Shown piece after piece: positions 32,964 to 42,301 of a DNA stretch of 64,000 bases. Each line of letters starts with the position of its first letter. The first letter of the stretch is position 1. The notes beneath the pieces were generated by a model that worked only from the letters and a program-made list of their open reading frames with translations, was not told the DNA's origin and did not search any database. The position numbers and the translations under genes are program-made. This stretch comes from Sphingobium cupriresistens (GTDB taxonomy: Bacteria; Pseudomonadota; Alphaproteobacteria; Sphingomonadales; Sphingomonadaceae), in assembly GCF_004152865.1 (NCBI RefSeq), contig NZ_SEOO01000020.1:1-64000 (forward strand), written 5' to 3'.

Positions 32964-34442
32964 TCAGAAGCCCGCGGGCGCGCCGTCGAGCAGGATCGTC
33001 TTGCTTTCCAGATAGGGGTGTAGCCCTTCCACCCCGCCTTCGCGGCCGATGCCGGACTGTTTGAACCCGCCGAAGGGCAGGCCGAATTCCAGCTTCATGC
33101 CATTCTGCCCGAAGCCGCCCGCACGGATGCGCCGGCCGATGCGATAGGCCGCGTCGGCATCATTGGTCAGCACCGATCCGTTCAACCCGAAGCTGCTGTC
33201 ATTGGCGATGCGGATCGCATCCTCCTCATCCTCGGCAGGGATCAGGCAGAGGACCGGGCCGAAAATCTCCTCCTGCGCGATGCGGCTGGCGTTATCGACA
33301 TTGGCGAACAGGGTCGGTTCGATGAAATAGCCTTTGTTCAGATGCGCCGGACGGTTGCCGCCGGTCACCAGATCGGCGCTTGTCCGACCCAAGGCGATAT
33401 AGTCCTCCACCCGATCAAGCTGGCGCTTCATCGCCACCGGGCCAAGCTGGGTGTCGGGCGCGTCGCTATGGCCGATGCGGACGCCCTGCATCACCTTGGC
33501 GATGGCGGCGGCCAGTGCGTCATGGCGATGTTTGGGCACGATCGCGCGGCTCAGCATGGCGCACACCTGGCCGCTCATGATGGTGATGGTGTTGCCCAGG
33601 ATCGCGGCGGCGGCCTCGATCGGGAAGTCGTCGCGCACGATCGCCGCCGACTTGCCGCCCAGTTCCAATGTGCAGCGCGCCACGCGCCCGGCGCATACTT
33701 CGCCGATCCGCTTGCCCGCCAGCGTCGATCCGGTGAAGGTTACCTTGTCGATGCCGGGGTTGCGCACCAGATGGTCGGATGCATCGCGCCCGGCCGCAAC
33801 CAGATTGACGACGCCCGCCGGCACGCCCGCCGCCGCCGCCGCTTCGGCCATGATATAGGCCTCCAGCGGGGTTTCGGGCGAGGGTTTCATGATGACGGTG
33901 CAGCCCGCGACCAGCGCATAGGCGACCTTCGCCGACATGATGCCATAGGGCGCGTTCCACGGCGCGATCGCCGCGACCACGCCTGCGGGTTCCTGCACCA
34001 CGATGGCGGTGTTGACCATGTGCGACGGCCGCCGCTCCACAAAGGGATAGCTGTCGGCATAGCCGGCGATCGCCATCAGTGTCGCGGTCGCGCCGCCGGT
34101 CATGACCGGCGCGAAACTGGCGAGGCCGCCGACCTGCGCGGTCCAGGCGGCCGCCAGTTCGGGCGCGCGCTTTTCCAGTTCGACGCCCATCCGCCGCAGA
34201 CAAGCCCCACGCTCGGCCGGGTCCATGGTCGGCCACGGCCCTTCATCGAACGCCTTGCGTGCGGCGGCGACGGCGCGGTCCATGTCCGCTTCCGTGCCGT
34301 CGGCGACGCGGGCGACCACTTCCTCGCTATTGGGCGACACGATCTCAATCACGCCGTCACCGGTGGAATCGATCCATTCGCCGCCGATGAACAATTTATC
34401 GGGATGGGCGATGCGGATGGCGTCGGGGGTCATGCTGTCCAT
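32964..34442 (-). CDS. Aldehyde dehydrogenase of the TonB-receptor operon
   Basis: A 492-residue ALDH with APWNAPYGIMSAK, the cofactor loop FTGSTLAGKRIGE, the base in LELGGKSAAI, the nucleophile in IMSGQVCAMLSRA, and FGLPFGGFKQSGIGREGG. It resembles betaine-aldehyde and salicylaldehyde-type dehydrogenases. It lies 6 bp after the TonB receptor stop, so it is in the operon controlled from the palindromic operator at 37018. Its substrate may be an aromatic aldehyde from the dioxygenase at 37038 or from the flavoprotein at 54342. Confidence 0.86.
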   Translation of the reverse strand: MDSMTPDAIRIAHPDKLFIGGEWIDSTGDGVIEIVSPNSEEVVARVADGTEADMDRAVAAARKAFDEGPWPTMDPAERGACLRRMGVELEKRAPELAAAWTAQVGGLASFAPVMTGGATATLMAIAGYADSYPFVERRPSHMVNTAIVVQEPAGVVAAIAPWNAPYGIMSAKVAYALVAGCTVIMKPSPETPLEAYIMAEAAAAAGVPAGVVNLVAAGRDASDHLVRNPGIDKVTFTGSTLAGKRIGEVCAGRVARCTLELGGKSAAIVRDDFPIEAAAAILGNTITIMSGQVCAMLSRAIVPKHRHDALAAAIAKVMQGVRIGHSDAPDTQLGPVAMKRQLDRVEDYIALGRTSADLVTGGNRPAHLNKGYFIEPTLFANVDNASRIAQEEIFGPVLCLIPAEDEEDAIRIANDSSFGLNGSVLTNDADAAYRIGRRIRAGGFGQNGMKLEFGLPFGGFKQSGIGREGGVEGLHPYLESKTILLDGAPAGF

Positions 34443-34448
34443 TTCCTC

Positions 34449-36836
34449 TCAAAAGCTCTTCTTGACCGTCGCGGTCCATTCGCGCGGACGGCCAACCGTG
34501 CCGGTGACGACGCCGAAGGTGCCGACATTTTCCGCCACGCCATTATAGTAGAATGTGTCGAAGACATTGGTCACGCCCACGCTGAGCGACCAGTCCTTGT
34601 CCGCCGCCTGATAGGTCAGTCGCGCATTGACCAGGCTGGGCGCGTCGATCAGATTATAGGGGTTGTTGACCGAATTATAATAGAAATCGGAGCGCCAGGA
34701 CCAGTCGATCCGCGGCGTCAGCGTGCCGTTGCCGCCCAGGTCCGCTTCATATTGCACGCCCGCCGACAACTGCCATTTGCTGATGAACGGCGCGATCATG
34801 TCCTTCGTCACCAGCGTCGCCGGGTTGGTGATCGTCTTATAGTCGAAATCCAGATAGCCGACCGACGCATCGAACGACAGACCGTCCGCCGGGCGCAGTT
34901 GCGCTTCCAGCTCCCATCCGAACACTTCGGCGTCGCCCGCATTGGACGGCACCGAACAGGACAGGACTATGCTTTCCGGGCACTGGTAGCGGACGAGCTG
35001 CATGTCGTTATATTTGTTGAGGAACACCGCGCCGTTCAGGCGCAGCATGCGGCCAAGCAGATCGGCCTTGAACCCAGCTTCATAGGTGGTCAGCTTTTCC
35101 GGGCCGAATGTCTGGACCTGGTCGGGCGCGGACGGACGCGGATTGATGCCGCCGCCCTTGAAGCCGGTCGATAGCTGGGCGTAGGTCATCATTTCGTCCG
35201 ACCAGCGATAATTGACGCCGATGCGGTAATCGACCCGGTTGCCCTTGAACGTGCCGGTCAGCCCATCCAGCCCGACGAGCAGGAAATTGGGCGTGAAGAA
35301 GGCACCGCTCGGCAAGCTGCCGTCCACATTGCGGCGCGAATAGCGATAGGTCTTCTTGTCGTCGGTATAACGCAGACCGCCGATGATATTGAAAGCGTCG
35401 GTCACATGAAACTCGCCATGGGCGAAGGCCGATATGCTGCGATTCTTGATCACGTCGTCCGACAGGAAATCGAACAACAAGGTCGGGATCTGGCTGCGGC
35501 CCTGAATCGTGTCGGTGGCGTTATAATAGAAGCCGCCGACGGTCAGGTCGACCAGATCGTTGAAATTGGCGCTCAGGCGCAGTTCCTGCGTGAACTGCTC
35601 ATGACCGTAGGTGAATTGCTGCAACAGGATCGCGAGCGGCGATCCATCGACGTCGATCGCGCTGGTGCCGTCGGCGCTGCGATAGCCGGTGATCGATTTC
35701 ATCTTCAGACTGTCCGACAGGTCATAGTCGATCGTGCCCGACAGGCCCCATGCCTTGACCGTGCTGGTCGGGCTGGCGGTGAAGCCGCCCGGCGCGATCT
35801 GGGTCGGGATGCCGAATACGGTCGTATAATTGCCGCCGGTCGCATAGGTCGCGTAGGAACTATAGCTCTTCGCCCCGGTCATGAAACGGCTGTCGAACGG
35901 GATGCCTGCGGTCGGATCACCCGCGACATAGCTGCGCACCGACGGATTGTCAGCGTAGAGCAATTTGGTCGCCACCGTCTCGCTCTTGTCCTTCGACACG
36001 TCGGCGACGATGTTGATTTCCAGCGGCGATCCGGCCGGCGCGTAGCGCAGCGCGGCACGCAAGGCCATCACGTCGATCCCGCCTTCGGTGCCGATCTGGC
36101 AGTTCTTGTTGCCGCTGCTGGCCGGGATGCCCGACGTCGGGTTGACGCAGCCATAATCGAGCAGCTTCATATAGCCATCGACATTCTTCGACACGCCCGA
36201 CACGCGCAGGAACAGGTCGTCGGTCAGCGGAATATTCGCGCTGCCGCGCAGTTCCAGCCGGTCGAACCGGCCATAGGTCGCCTCGCCAAAACCGCCGGCC
36301 GTGGAATCCGGCTTCTTGCTGAACAATTTCACCGCGCCGCCGACGCTGTTCTTGCCGGCCAGCGTGCCCTGCGGCCCGCGCAGCACCTCGACCCGCTCCA
36401 GGTCGGTCAGGTCCATGACCGCGCCGAAGGTCGTGCCATAATAGATATCGTCGATATATATGCCGACGCCCGGCTCCAGCGCGAAACTGGCGTCAAGCTG
36501 CCCCACGCCGCGGATAAAGGCGGCCACGGCATTGCCCTGGATGCTAGTCGCGGGGGCCAGAGCGACGTTCGGCGCGAACTGGCCCAGATCGGTGACGCTG
36601 GTCTGGCTGCGCGCCGCCAGCGTATCGGCCGACACCGCGGTGATCGCGATCGGCGTATCCTGCAAATTCTGCGCGCGGAACTGGGCGGTGACGATGATGT
36701 CGGCTGCGCCGGCCTGATCGGCGGGCTGGTCGGGCGTCGCCGCCTCCTGCGCCAGTGCGGGCGCGGCGATCATCGCCGCCGCCAACGCCAAACCCGCTAC
36801 ACGCCCGTGAAACCGGCTCTTCCAGATTGTCGCCAT
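34449..36836 (-). CDS. TonB-dependent outer-membrane receptor
   Basis: A 795-residue receptor. The start is MATIWKSRF (36836), with AGGAAAA upstream; the signal peptide ends near AAPALAQE. A TonB-box-like ADIIVTAQFR is followed by the plug with QDTPIAITAVSADTL and VEVLRGPQGTLAGKNSVGGA. It ends in ATVKKSF with a terminal Phe. It is parallel in layout to the receptor at 13711 but belongs to the second operator group. It heads an operon with ALDH and DoxX. Import of a lignin-derived aromatic is inferred. Confidence 0.9.
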   Translation of the reverse strand: MATIWKSRFHGRVAGLALAAAMIAAPALAQEAATPDQPADQAGAADIIVTAQFRAQNLQDTPIAITAVSADTLAARSQTSVTDLGQFAPNVALAPATSIQGNAVAAFIRGVGQLDASFALEPGVGIYIDDIYYGTTFGAVMDLTDLERVEVLRGPQGTLAGKNSVGGAVKLFSKKPDSTAGGFGEATYGRFDRLELRGSANIPLTDDLFLRVSGVSKNVDGYMKLLDYGCVNPTSGIPASSGNKNCQIGTEGGIDVMALRAALRYAPAGSPLEINIVADVSKDKSETVATKLLYADNPSVRSYVAGDPTAGIPFDSRFMTGAKSYSSYATYATGGNYTTVFGIPTQIAPGGFTASPTSTVKAWGLSGTIDYDLSDSLKMKSITGYRSADGTSAIDVDGSPLAILLQQFTYGHEQFTQELRLSANFNDLVDLTVGGFYYNATDTIQGRSQIPTLLFDFLSDDVIKNRSISAFAHGEFHVTDAFNIIGGLRYTDDKKTYRYSRRNVDGSLPSGAFFTPNFLLVGLDGLTGTFKGNRVDYRIGVNYRWSDEMMTYAQLSTGFKGGGINPRPSAPDQVQTFGPEKLTTYEAGFKADLLGRMLRLNGAVFLNKYNDMQLVRYQCPESIVLSCSVPSNAGDAEVFGWELEAQLRPADGLSFDASVGYLDFDYKTITNPATLVTKDMIAPFISKWQLSAGVQYEADLGGNGTLTPRIDWSWRSDFYYNSVNNPYNLIDAPSLVNARLTYQAADKDWSLSVGVTNVFDTFYYNGVAENVGTFGVVTGTVGRPREWTATVKKSF

Positions 36837-37013
36837 TATCTTTTCCTCCCTCATATGATGGCCGCCAGGCGCAGGGGAGGAAGCGCCGGACCAGCCATTA
36901 CCGGTTCCGGTGGGGGCGGCGCTGTGCGCCTGCCTGCCTTGCCATCCTCTTTGCCCGGCCAGGGCCTTGCGTCTGTTCCGTTCAGGACGGAGAGGTCTTT
37001 GCCTCGCCGTTGT

Positions 37014-37041
37014 TAAGTAACGATCGTTAGTATTTTGTCAA
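37014..37041 (-). promoter_or_regulatory. Promoter with TAACGATCGTTA operator, TonB-receptor operon
   Basis: The perfect palindrome TAACGATCGTTA (37018-37029) lies between a -35 TTGACA (37036-37041) and a -10 TACTTA (37014-37019) on the minus strand, with a 16-bp spacer. The same arrangement occurs at 38548 and 52748. A TetR-type repressor is inferred; none for this site is visible in the window. Confidence 0.7.
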
Positions 37042-38513
37042 GCGGCTTGGTGCGCCTTCGCGCTCGCCAATTGCGCCGCCGACACCCAGGCGCCATGGAC
37101 CTGCGCGCGCATCGGCAGGGGCATCGGCACGCGCGCGACCGGCCCGGCGGCGATGGCGTTTGCGTCCACCACCCAGAGTTCGGACTTAAAATCCGCCTCC
37201 CCCGCCTGGCGATCGACCACCATCAGCAGCCAGCCGTCATGCCCCGCCTGTGCCGATGGAACATGGACCGGCTCACTGATCGCCATGCCGAATTCCAGCT
37301 CCATCATGTCGATGCGGCCATTGCCCGGTTCGATCTGCAACAGCGCGTTGAAGGCGAAACCGACCGGGCCGCCCGGCAGCGGCGGACCGCCCTGCGGGTT
37401 CATCGACAGATACCAGGCCGATCGATAGGGCCGCCCCTGGTCCGCATCGCGCAGCCGCGGCATGTCGCCCGGCGGGCCGATCAGCCGCTCCTCGAACCCG
37501 TCTCCCGCCTTCGACAGATCAAAGGTCCAGCGGGTCAGGCCGCCGCTTATCTCGCGCTGGTCGCGCTGGATGCCGCCCGCTTCGCGCATGAAACCGAACG
37601 CATTGGTGTCCGACAGGCAGAGGTCGAGATGAACGAGATCGCCATCGTCAAAGGCGTTGACAATGTGAAAGGCAGACACGCCCGGCCGCCCGCGGAACCA
37701 GCGCATCTCCGCCACCTTGCCGTCGCGTGGCATGATGCCGACCCAACTGTCCAGATCTTGCTGATGCGCCCAATGCGCGCCGCCCGACTTCAACCGGTCG
37801 AGATCGGCCGTGGTCGGAAAAATCGGGAAGATGGCATATTGCTGCGTGATTGCGAAATCATGGATGGTCGAGCAATAGGGCTGATCAAACCAGTGTTCCG
37901 ACACCAGATTGCCGTCCCGGTCGGCCACACCATAGGCCACCTTGGTCGAACACAGCCCGTCCGCTTCATAGCCGAAGAAGAACATCTCCCCGGTGTGCGG
38001 GTCGACGCGCGGATGCGCGGTGAAGGTCTGCGACGTGAAGGCGCCATGATAATTCCACCGGCCGATCGTCTCCAGCGTGTCGGGATCGACCTCATAGCCA
38101 AGGCCATCCTCCTTGGTCATCAACAGTCGCCCGCCATGCCAGACCGGCGTGGTGTTCGCGACGGTGCGGTCGCGGCCGGCCACGGCGGGATCGTCGGTGA
38201 AGGGGTTGCGATAGCGACCGAACAGAGCGCGCCGGGCGTCCTTTTCCAGCGCGTGGCGCTCGGTTTCGACATAGCGGATGGCATAATCCACCTTGCCCCC
38301 CTGGATGGTGAATTTCGCGACCATGCCGTCGCCCGACAGCACTATATCGTCATCGAACATCGGGGCATGGGCGGGGTCCGGGACAGCGCGGAAAAAGGCG
38401 CCGTCTATCTCTGCGGGGATTGCGCCGATGACGTCCAGATTGCGGGCGGCCCATTCGATGCCGACGGGTGTGTTCAATCCGACAAAATGAATGGTCTGGG
38501 GATAGGCTGGCAT
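37038..38513 (-). CDS. Second lignostilbene-type dioxygenase (carotenoid oxygenase family)
   Basis: A 491-residue carotenoid-cleavage-family oxygenase paralogous to the one at 11399. With the start at MPAYPQTIHF (38513), the iron-ligand histidines are in TAHPR (167), TIHDF (218), AFHIV (283) and VHGAW (473). Tyr101 and Lys134 (in YRNP and TKED), which recognise the phenol in LsdA, are kept, but residue 59 is Leu where LsdA and the paralogue have Phe. The substrate may therefore differ, for example a stilbene with another ring substituent such as the 5-substituted stilbenes from phenylcoumaran breakdown (inferred). An operator-bearing promoter lies upstream. Confidence 0.87.
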   Translation of the reverse strand: MPAYPQTIHFVGLNTPVGIEWAARNLDVIGAIPAEIDGAFFRAVPDPAHAPMFDDDIVLSGDGMVAKFTIQGGKVDYAIRYVETERHALEKDARRALFGRYRNPFTDDPAVAGRDRTVANTTPVWHGGRLLMTKEDGLGYEVDPDTLETIGRWNYHGAFTSQTFTAHPRVDPHTGEMFFFGYEADGLCSTKVAYGVADRDGNLVSEHWFDQPYCSTIHDFAITQQYAIFPIFPTTADLDRLKSGGAHWAHQQDLDSWVGIMPRDGKVAEMRWFRGRPGVSAFHIVNAFDDGDLVHLDLCLSDTNAFGFMREAGGIQRDQREISGGLTRWTFDLSKAGDGFEERLIGPPGDMPRLRDADQGRPYRSAWYLSMNPQGGPPLPGGPVGFAFNALLQIEPGNGRIDMMELEFGMAISEPVHVPSAQAGHDGWLLMVVDRQAGEADFKSELWVVDANAIAAGPVARVPMPLPMRAQVHGAWVSAAQLASAKAHQAA

Positions 38514-38543
38514 GGCCTCGATGTTCCTCTCATATCTCGACTC

Positions 38544-38572
38544 ATAGTAACAATCGTTACTGTTGTTGCCAA
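38544..38572 (-). promoter_or_regulatory. Promoter with TAACAATCGTTA operator, second dioxygenase
   Basis: The core TAACAATCGTTA (38548-38559), extended to AGTAACAATCGTTACT, lies between -35 TTGGCA (38567-38572) and -10 TACTAT (38544-38549) with a 17-bp spacer. It starts 35 bp before the dioxygenase start codon and sits just beyond the end of the cobalamin operon. Confidence 0.72.
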
Positions 38573-38592
38573 GCGGAGAGTATAAGACGCCG

Positions 38593-39099
38593 TCAGCGCA
38601 GCCGCATCGGCAAGCCGGCGGCCAGGAACATCGCTTCGTCGGAACAGGCCGCCACCGCCTGGTTGATGGTGCCCGCGACATCCCGGAACCGTCGCGCGAG
38701 CACATTGTCCGGCACTATACCCAACCCCACCTCGTTCGCGACCAGGATCACCTGCCCCCGCGCCTGTCGAAGCGCCGCAACGAAAGCAGCCACCGCTTCA
38801 TCGATGTCCCGCTCCGCCATCATCAGGTTGGATGCCCAAAGGGTGAGACAGTCGATCAGCAATATGCGCTCCGGGCGTGATTCCCTCTGCACGATCGCCG
38901 CAAGCGCGATCGGTTCCTCGATCGTGCGCCAGCGGTCGCCGCGCTCCGCCCTGTGGCGCGTGATACGGCTGTCCATTTCGCTGTCCAGCGCCTGAGCGGT
39001 CGCGACGAACAGGCAATCGCCCGACATGGCTTCGGCGCGGGCGAGCGCATAGCGGCTTTTGCCTGATCGTGCGCCACCTAGCACCAACAAAATCGTCAT
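38593..39099 (-). CDS. cobU: Adenosylcobinamide kinase / adenosylcobinamide-phosphate guanylyltransferase
   Basis: A 168-residue bifunctional kinase and guanylyltransferase (CobU, called CobP in Pseudomonas). The P-loop GGARSGKSRYA is at residues 7-17, followed by VATAQALDSEM and the HRAERGDRWRTIEEP motif typical of the family, and LLIDCLTLWASNL. It phosphorylates the aminopropanol arm and adds GMP to give adenosylcobinamide-GDP. Last gene of the minus-strand cobalamin operon; its ATG overlaps the stop of cbiB by four bases. Confidence 0.93.
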   Translation of the reverse strand: MTILLVLGGARSGKSRYALARAEAMSGDCLFVATAQALDSEMDSRITRHRAERGDRWRTIEEPIALAAIVQRESRPERILLIDCLTLWASNLMMAERDIDEAVAAFVAALRQARGQVILVANEVGLGIVPDNVLARRFRDVAGTINQAVAACSDEAMFLAAGLPMRLR

Positions 39100-40037
39100 A
39101 AGTCACACCATGCGAAGGGGGCGGCCGCCAGCCCAAGGAGCAGACAGGCGCGCAGATAGATGCGCAAGGCCGCATGGAGATCGGCGGCGGCGAGATGTAA
39201 TCGGCCCGATCCGATCCACGGCTTGTCCTGCGACACGCCATCATAGGCTATCGGCCCCGCCAGCCGAACGTCAAGCGCACCCGCCATCGCCGCCTCCGGC
39301 CAACCCGCATTGGGGGATGCGTGGCGATGCGCGTCGCGCAACATGATGCGCAAGCCCCGTCCGGCACTCAGGCACAGCAACGAGCCGGACAGACGCGCGG
39401 GGATCAGATTGAGCAAATCGTCGAGCCGCGCCGCCGCCCAACCGAAGGCGCGCCATCGTTCCTCGCGATGGCCGATCAAGCTGTCGGCGGTATTGATCGC
39501 CTTATAGGCCCACAGGCCGGGCAAGCCACCCATGGCCAGCCAGAAGAGCGGCGCCATCACGCCATCGCAGAAGCTTTCGGCCAGGCTCTCGATCGCGGCG
39601 CGCGCGATGCCCGCGCTATCGAGCCGATCGGTATCGCGGCCCACGATCATGGCGACGGCCATACGCGCCGCACCAAGATCGCCCGCCTGCAAGGGCGCCG
39701 CCACCGCGCGGACATGCCGGTAGAGACTGCCCGCCGCCATGCCCGGCACGGCGCATAGCATGATGAAAATCCAGGCCCAGCGTCCCGCAATGCGATGCAG
39801 GCCCCATTGCAGCAAAAGCCCCGCCACGGTCGCGACGACAAGCAACAGAAGCACGCAGCCGATACCCGCCACATATCGCGTCCAATCGGCCAATTCCGGC
39901 CGGTTCCAGCGCCGATCGCACCAGACGATGATCGCCGCGAAAATGCCCACCGGATGGCCGATGCGCCGATTCAGCGCATCGGGCCAGCCGATCGCCCCCT
40001 CAATCGCCAACGCCAGCAAAGCCACAGGTTCAGCCAT
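39096..40037 (-). CDS. cbiB: Adenosylcobinamide-phosphate synthase
   Basis: A 313-residue membrane protein of the CbiB family (CobD in Pseudomonas), with ALAIEGAIGWPDALNRRIGHPVG at the start, several membrane helices, and the signature SLAESFCDGVMAPLFWLAMGGLPGLWAYKAINTADSLIGHR. It joins the aminopropanol-phosphate arm to adenosylcobyric acid. It overlaps the decarboxylase gene upstream by 8 bases and cobU downstream by 4, consistent with one transcript. Confidence 0.93.
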   Translation of the reverse strand: MAEPVALLALAIEGAIGWPDALNRRIGHPVGIFAAIIVWCDRRWNRPELADWTRYVAGIGCVLLLLVVATVAGLLLQWGLHRIAGRWAWIFIMLCAVPGMAAGSLYRHVRAVAAPLQAGDLGAARMAVAMIVGRDTDRLDSAGIARAAIESLAESFCDGVMAPLFWLAMGGLPGLWAYKAINTADSLIGHREERWRAFGWAAARLDDLLNLIPARLSGSLLCLSAGRGLRIMLRDAHRHASPNAGWPEAAMAGALDVRLAGPIAYDGVSQDKPWIGSGRLHLAAADLHAALRIYLRACLLLGLAAAPFAWCDL

Positions 40038-41019
40038 CGGTCAGCGCCCGATCCAGCCGCGCCAGCGCAGCGGCGTCGCGGGGCAGCCCGATCCTCAGCC
40101 AGCGCGGATTTTCGTCGAACGGCCGGGTCAGGATCGCGCACCGGGCCAAATGATCGAACAATGCCGCGGCATCCTCGGCAACGATCAGGCGAAACAGCGG
40201 ACAAGCGCCTTGCGGACTCAGGCCGCGCGCGCGCAAGAGCTGGTCCAGCGCCGCCCCCTGTTCGATCAGCTGCGCCCGCGTGGTGGTGATCCAGTCGCGA
40301 TCCGCATAGGCACTCGCGCCGATGACCAGCGCTGCGGTTGATAGGGGCCAACTGCCCAGCCGTTCGCGAAACCGTGCGATGATCGCGCGCGGCCCGATTA
40401 CAAAGCCCAGTCGCACGCCCGCCAAGCCGAAAAATTTGCCGAAAGAACGAAAGATGATGAGCCGCCGGTCGTCCGCGACACGATCCGCCATGCTGATAGC
40501 CGGCAGGCTGTCGGCAAAGGCTTCGTCCAGCACCAGCCAGCCGTCACTTGCCCCCTGCCGCTCCAGCAGCCCGTCTAGCGCCGCCCTGTCCAGCAGGCGC
40601 CCGTCGGGATTGTTGGGATTGGCGAGCAGCAGTATCTTGCCGTCCGGCAAGGCGGAATCATCGACGCCGGGGGTGAAGGCGATACTGTCCGGATGGATGT
40701 CGCGATGGGTGCGGTAACAGGCTGCGCCGTGCACGATAGCGCCGGATATGATGCCGCTCAGTGAGCGCAAGCCCGCCTCGCTTCCCGGCAGCGCGCACAG
40801 ATAAGCGGGATCGACGCCGAAATGCCGCGCCGCGTTCTGCTCCAGCGCGGCCAGTTGTGCGTCACCGGGCAAGGCGCGCCAGTCGATCGCGGGCGCCTGT
40901 TCGACCGGCCAGCCATTGGGATTGATCCCGGTCGACAGGTCGATCCAAGATGCCTGCCCCTCGCCGAACCACCGCCGCGCGTCGTCCAGCTTCCCGCCAT
41001 GATGGGTCCAGCGCGTCAT
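40030..41019 (-). CDS. cobD: Threonine-phosphate decarboxylase (PLP enzyme)
   Basis: A 329-residue class-I aminotransferase-fold enzyme (CobD in Salmonella, CobC in Pseudomonas). The start MTRWTHHGGKLDDARRWFG (41019) is chosen because HGG near the N-terminus is conserved. Motifs: DLSTGINPNGWP, LANPNNPDGRLL (PLP-binding Asn), DEAFAD, and the Schiff-base Lys in FRSFGKFFGLAGVR. It makes the (R)-1-amino-2-propanol phosphate arm of cobalamin. It overlaps cobS by four bases. Confidence 0.92.
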   Translation of the reverse strand: MTRWTHHGGKLDDARRWFGEGQASWIDLSTGINPNGWPVEQAPAIDWRALPGDAQLAALEQNAARHFGVDPAYLCALPGSEAGLRSLSGIISGAIVHGAACYRTHRDIHPDSIAFTPGVDDSALPDGKILLLANPNNPDGRLLDRAALDGLLERQGASDGWLVLDEAFADSLPAISMADRVADDRRLIIFRSFGKFFGLAGVRLGFVIGPRAIIARFRERLGSWPLSTAALVIGASAYADRDWITTTRAQLIEQGAALDQLLRARGLSPQGACPLFRLIVAEDAAALFDHLARCAILTRPFDENPRWLRIGLPRDAAALARLDRALTDG

Positions 41020-41735
41020 GACGCTCGCGCCCACACGATAACTGCGAGCAGAAGGCCGCTTTCCAGCAATTCGATACCCGCGCCATGGCTGTCGCCGGAA
41101 ATGCCGCCGATGCGCGTGAGTATCCACCAGCCCCATAATCCGGCCAGCGGCGCCATAGCCAGCAGCGCCGGCGCCCAGAAAGCGACGGCGAGCAGCATGA
41201 TACCCCATAGCGCCAGATCGACAGGGCGGATGATCACGGCAAACCGCGCGCCAAGGCCGTCATGCAGGGGAGGCAGCCAGCGACTCCAGATCAGCGGACC
41301 GATCCGCGCGGCGAACGGGATCAGCAACAGCGGGCCAAATGCCGCGGCCTGCACAAGGCCATGGAGCAGCACCAGCTTTGCGATCAGTTGCAGCGCCACC
41401 GCCGTTGCGCCCATGGCCCCGACATGCGGATCGGCCAGCACGGCCAGCAAGCGTTCGCGATCCCGGTGGGCGGCGCCCTTTGCGTCGGCGAGGTCGGCCA
41501 GTCCATCCAGATGCAGCGCACCGGTCACCCAGACCCACGCCAGCAGCGCGAGCAGCGCGCCGGTCCACGCGTCGATCCGGGCGCCGGCCCATGCCGCGCC
41601 GGCCACCAGCCCGCCGATCATCAGGCCCGCCGCCGGGAACCAGCGCATCGCGGCGGCGAACGCCGTCCCGTCCGCCTCCACCCTCGGCAGGGGCAATCGC
41701 GTCAGAAATTGCAGCGCAAGGATCAAGCCCTTCAT
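41016..41735 (-). CDS. cobS: Adenosylcobinamide-GDP ribazoletransferase
   Basis: A 239-residue membrane enzyme (CobS, CobV in Pseudomonas): MKGLILALQFLTRLPLPR at the start, then the signature HLDGLADLADAKGAAHRDRERLLAVLADPHVGAMG. It joins adenosylcobinamide-GDP and alpha-ribazole to give cobalamin. I took the ATG at 41735 because it overlaps the cobC stop (ATGA) and gives the family N-terminus; an upstream in-frame start would read through the neighbour. Confidence 0.94.
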   Translation of the reverse strand: MKGLILALQFLTRLPLPRVEADGTAFAAAMRWFPAAGLMIGGLVAGAAWAGARIDAWTGALLALLAWVWVTGALHLDGLADLADAKGAAHRDRERLLAVLADPHVGAMGATAVALQLIAKLVLLHGLVQAAAFGPLLLIPFAARIGPLIWSRWLPPLHDGLGARFAVIIRPVDLALWGIMLLAVAFWAPALLAMAPLAGLWGWWILTRIGGISGDSHGAGIELLESGLLLAVIVWARAS

Positions 41736-42301
41736 GTCACCAACCCCACAAGCTGCGCCCAGGGCCGGTCGCCCGGCCAGAGGCGCAGCGTGAGGCAGGC
41801 GGCATAGGGCAGATCGACTGTCCAGACCTGACGCTGGTCGAAGCCGCACAATGCCGCCAGCGCCGCGCGCATCGCGCCGCCATGGGTCACGACCAGCGTC
41901 GGTCGGCGCGGAAGAGCGGCGATCGCCTCACCGACCCGCGCTACCAGCGCAGACCAGCGCTCGCCTCCGGGGGGCGGACAGGCGTCGGGGTCAGCGTGGA
42001 AACACGCAAGCGACGACTGATCCAGCGTCGCCGGATCGGCGCCGTCCCAGGCGCCGAAGTCCAGTTCCCGCCAGCGCGGGTCGGTCCGCGGCGCGATGCC
42101 GCGCTGCGCAGCGATGGCGGTCGCCGCCTGGCGCGCGCGCGTCAGGTCGGACGATGATATGACTTCCACCTCCAGCCTATGGGCGCGCGCCACGCAGGCA
42201 GCGATGCCTGCATCGGTGGCGGGCCAGTCGGCATGTCCCAGCAATCGCCCGGTCAATTCGGGCGCCCCATGTCGCATCAGATGGAGCAGCGTGCCGCTCA
42301 T
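41732..42301 (-). CDS. cobC: Alpha-ribazole phosphatase-like histidine phosphatase
   Basis: A 189-residue phosphoglycerate-mutase-like phosphatase with LLHLMRHGAPE (the RHG motif; phospho-His near residue 11), SSDLTRARQTA-like SSDLTRARQAATAI, WRELDFGAWDG and VVTHGGAMRA. The usual role is removal of phosphate from alpha-ribazole 5-phosphate or cobalamin 5-phosphate. It lies between cobT and cobS with four-base overlaps on both sides, which supports the assignment over a generic phosphatase. Confidence 0.85.
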   Translation of the reverse strand: MSGTLLHLMRHGAPELTGRLLGHADWPATDAGIAACVARAHRLEVEVISSSDLTRARQAATAIAAQRGIAPRTDPRWRELDFGAWDGADPATLDQSSLACFHADPDACPPPGGERWSALVARVGEAIAALPRRPTLVVTHGGAMRAALAALCGFDQRQVWTVDLPYAACLTLRLWPGDRPWAQLVGLVT

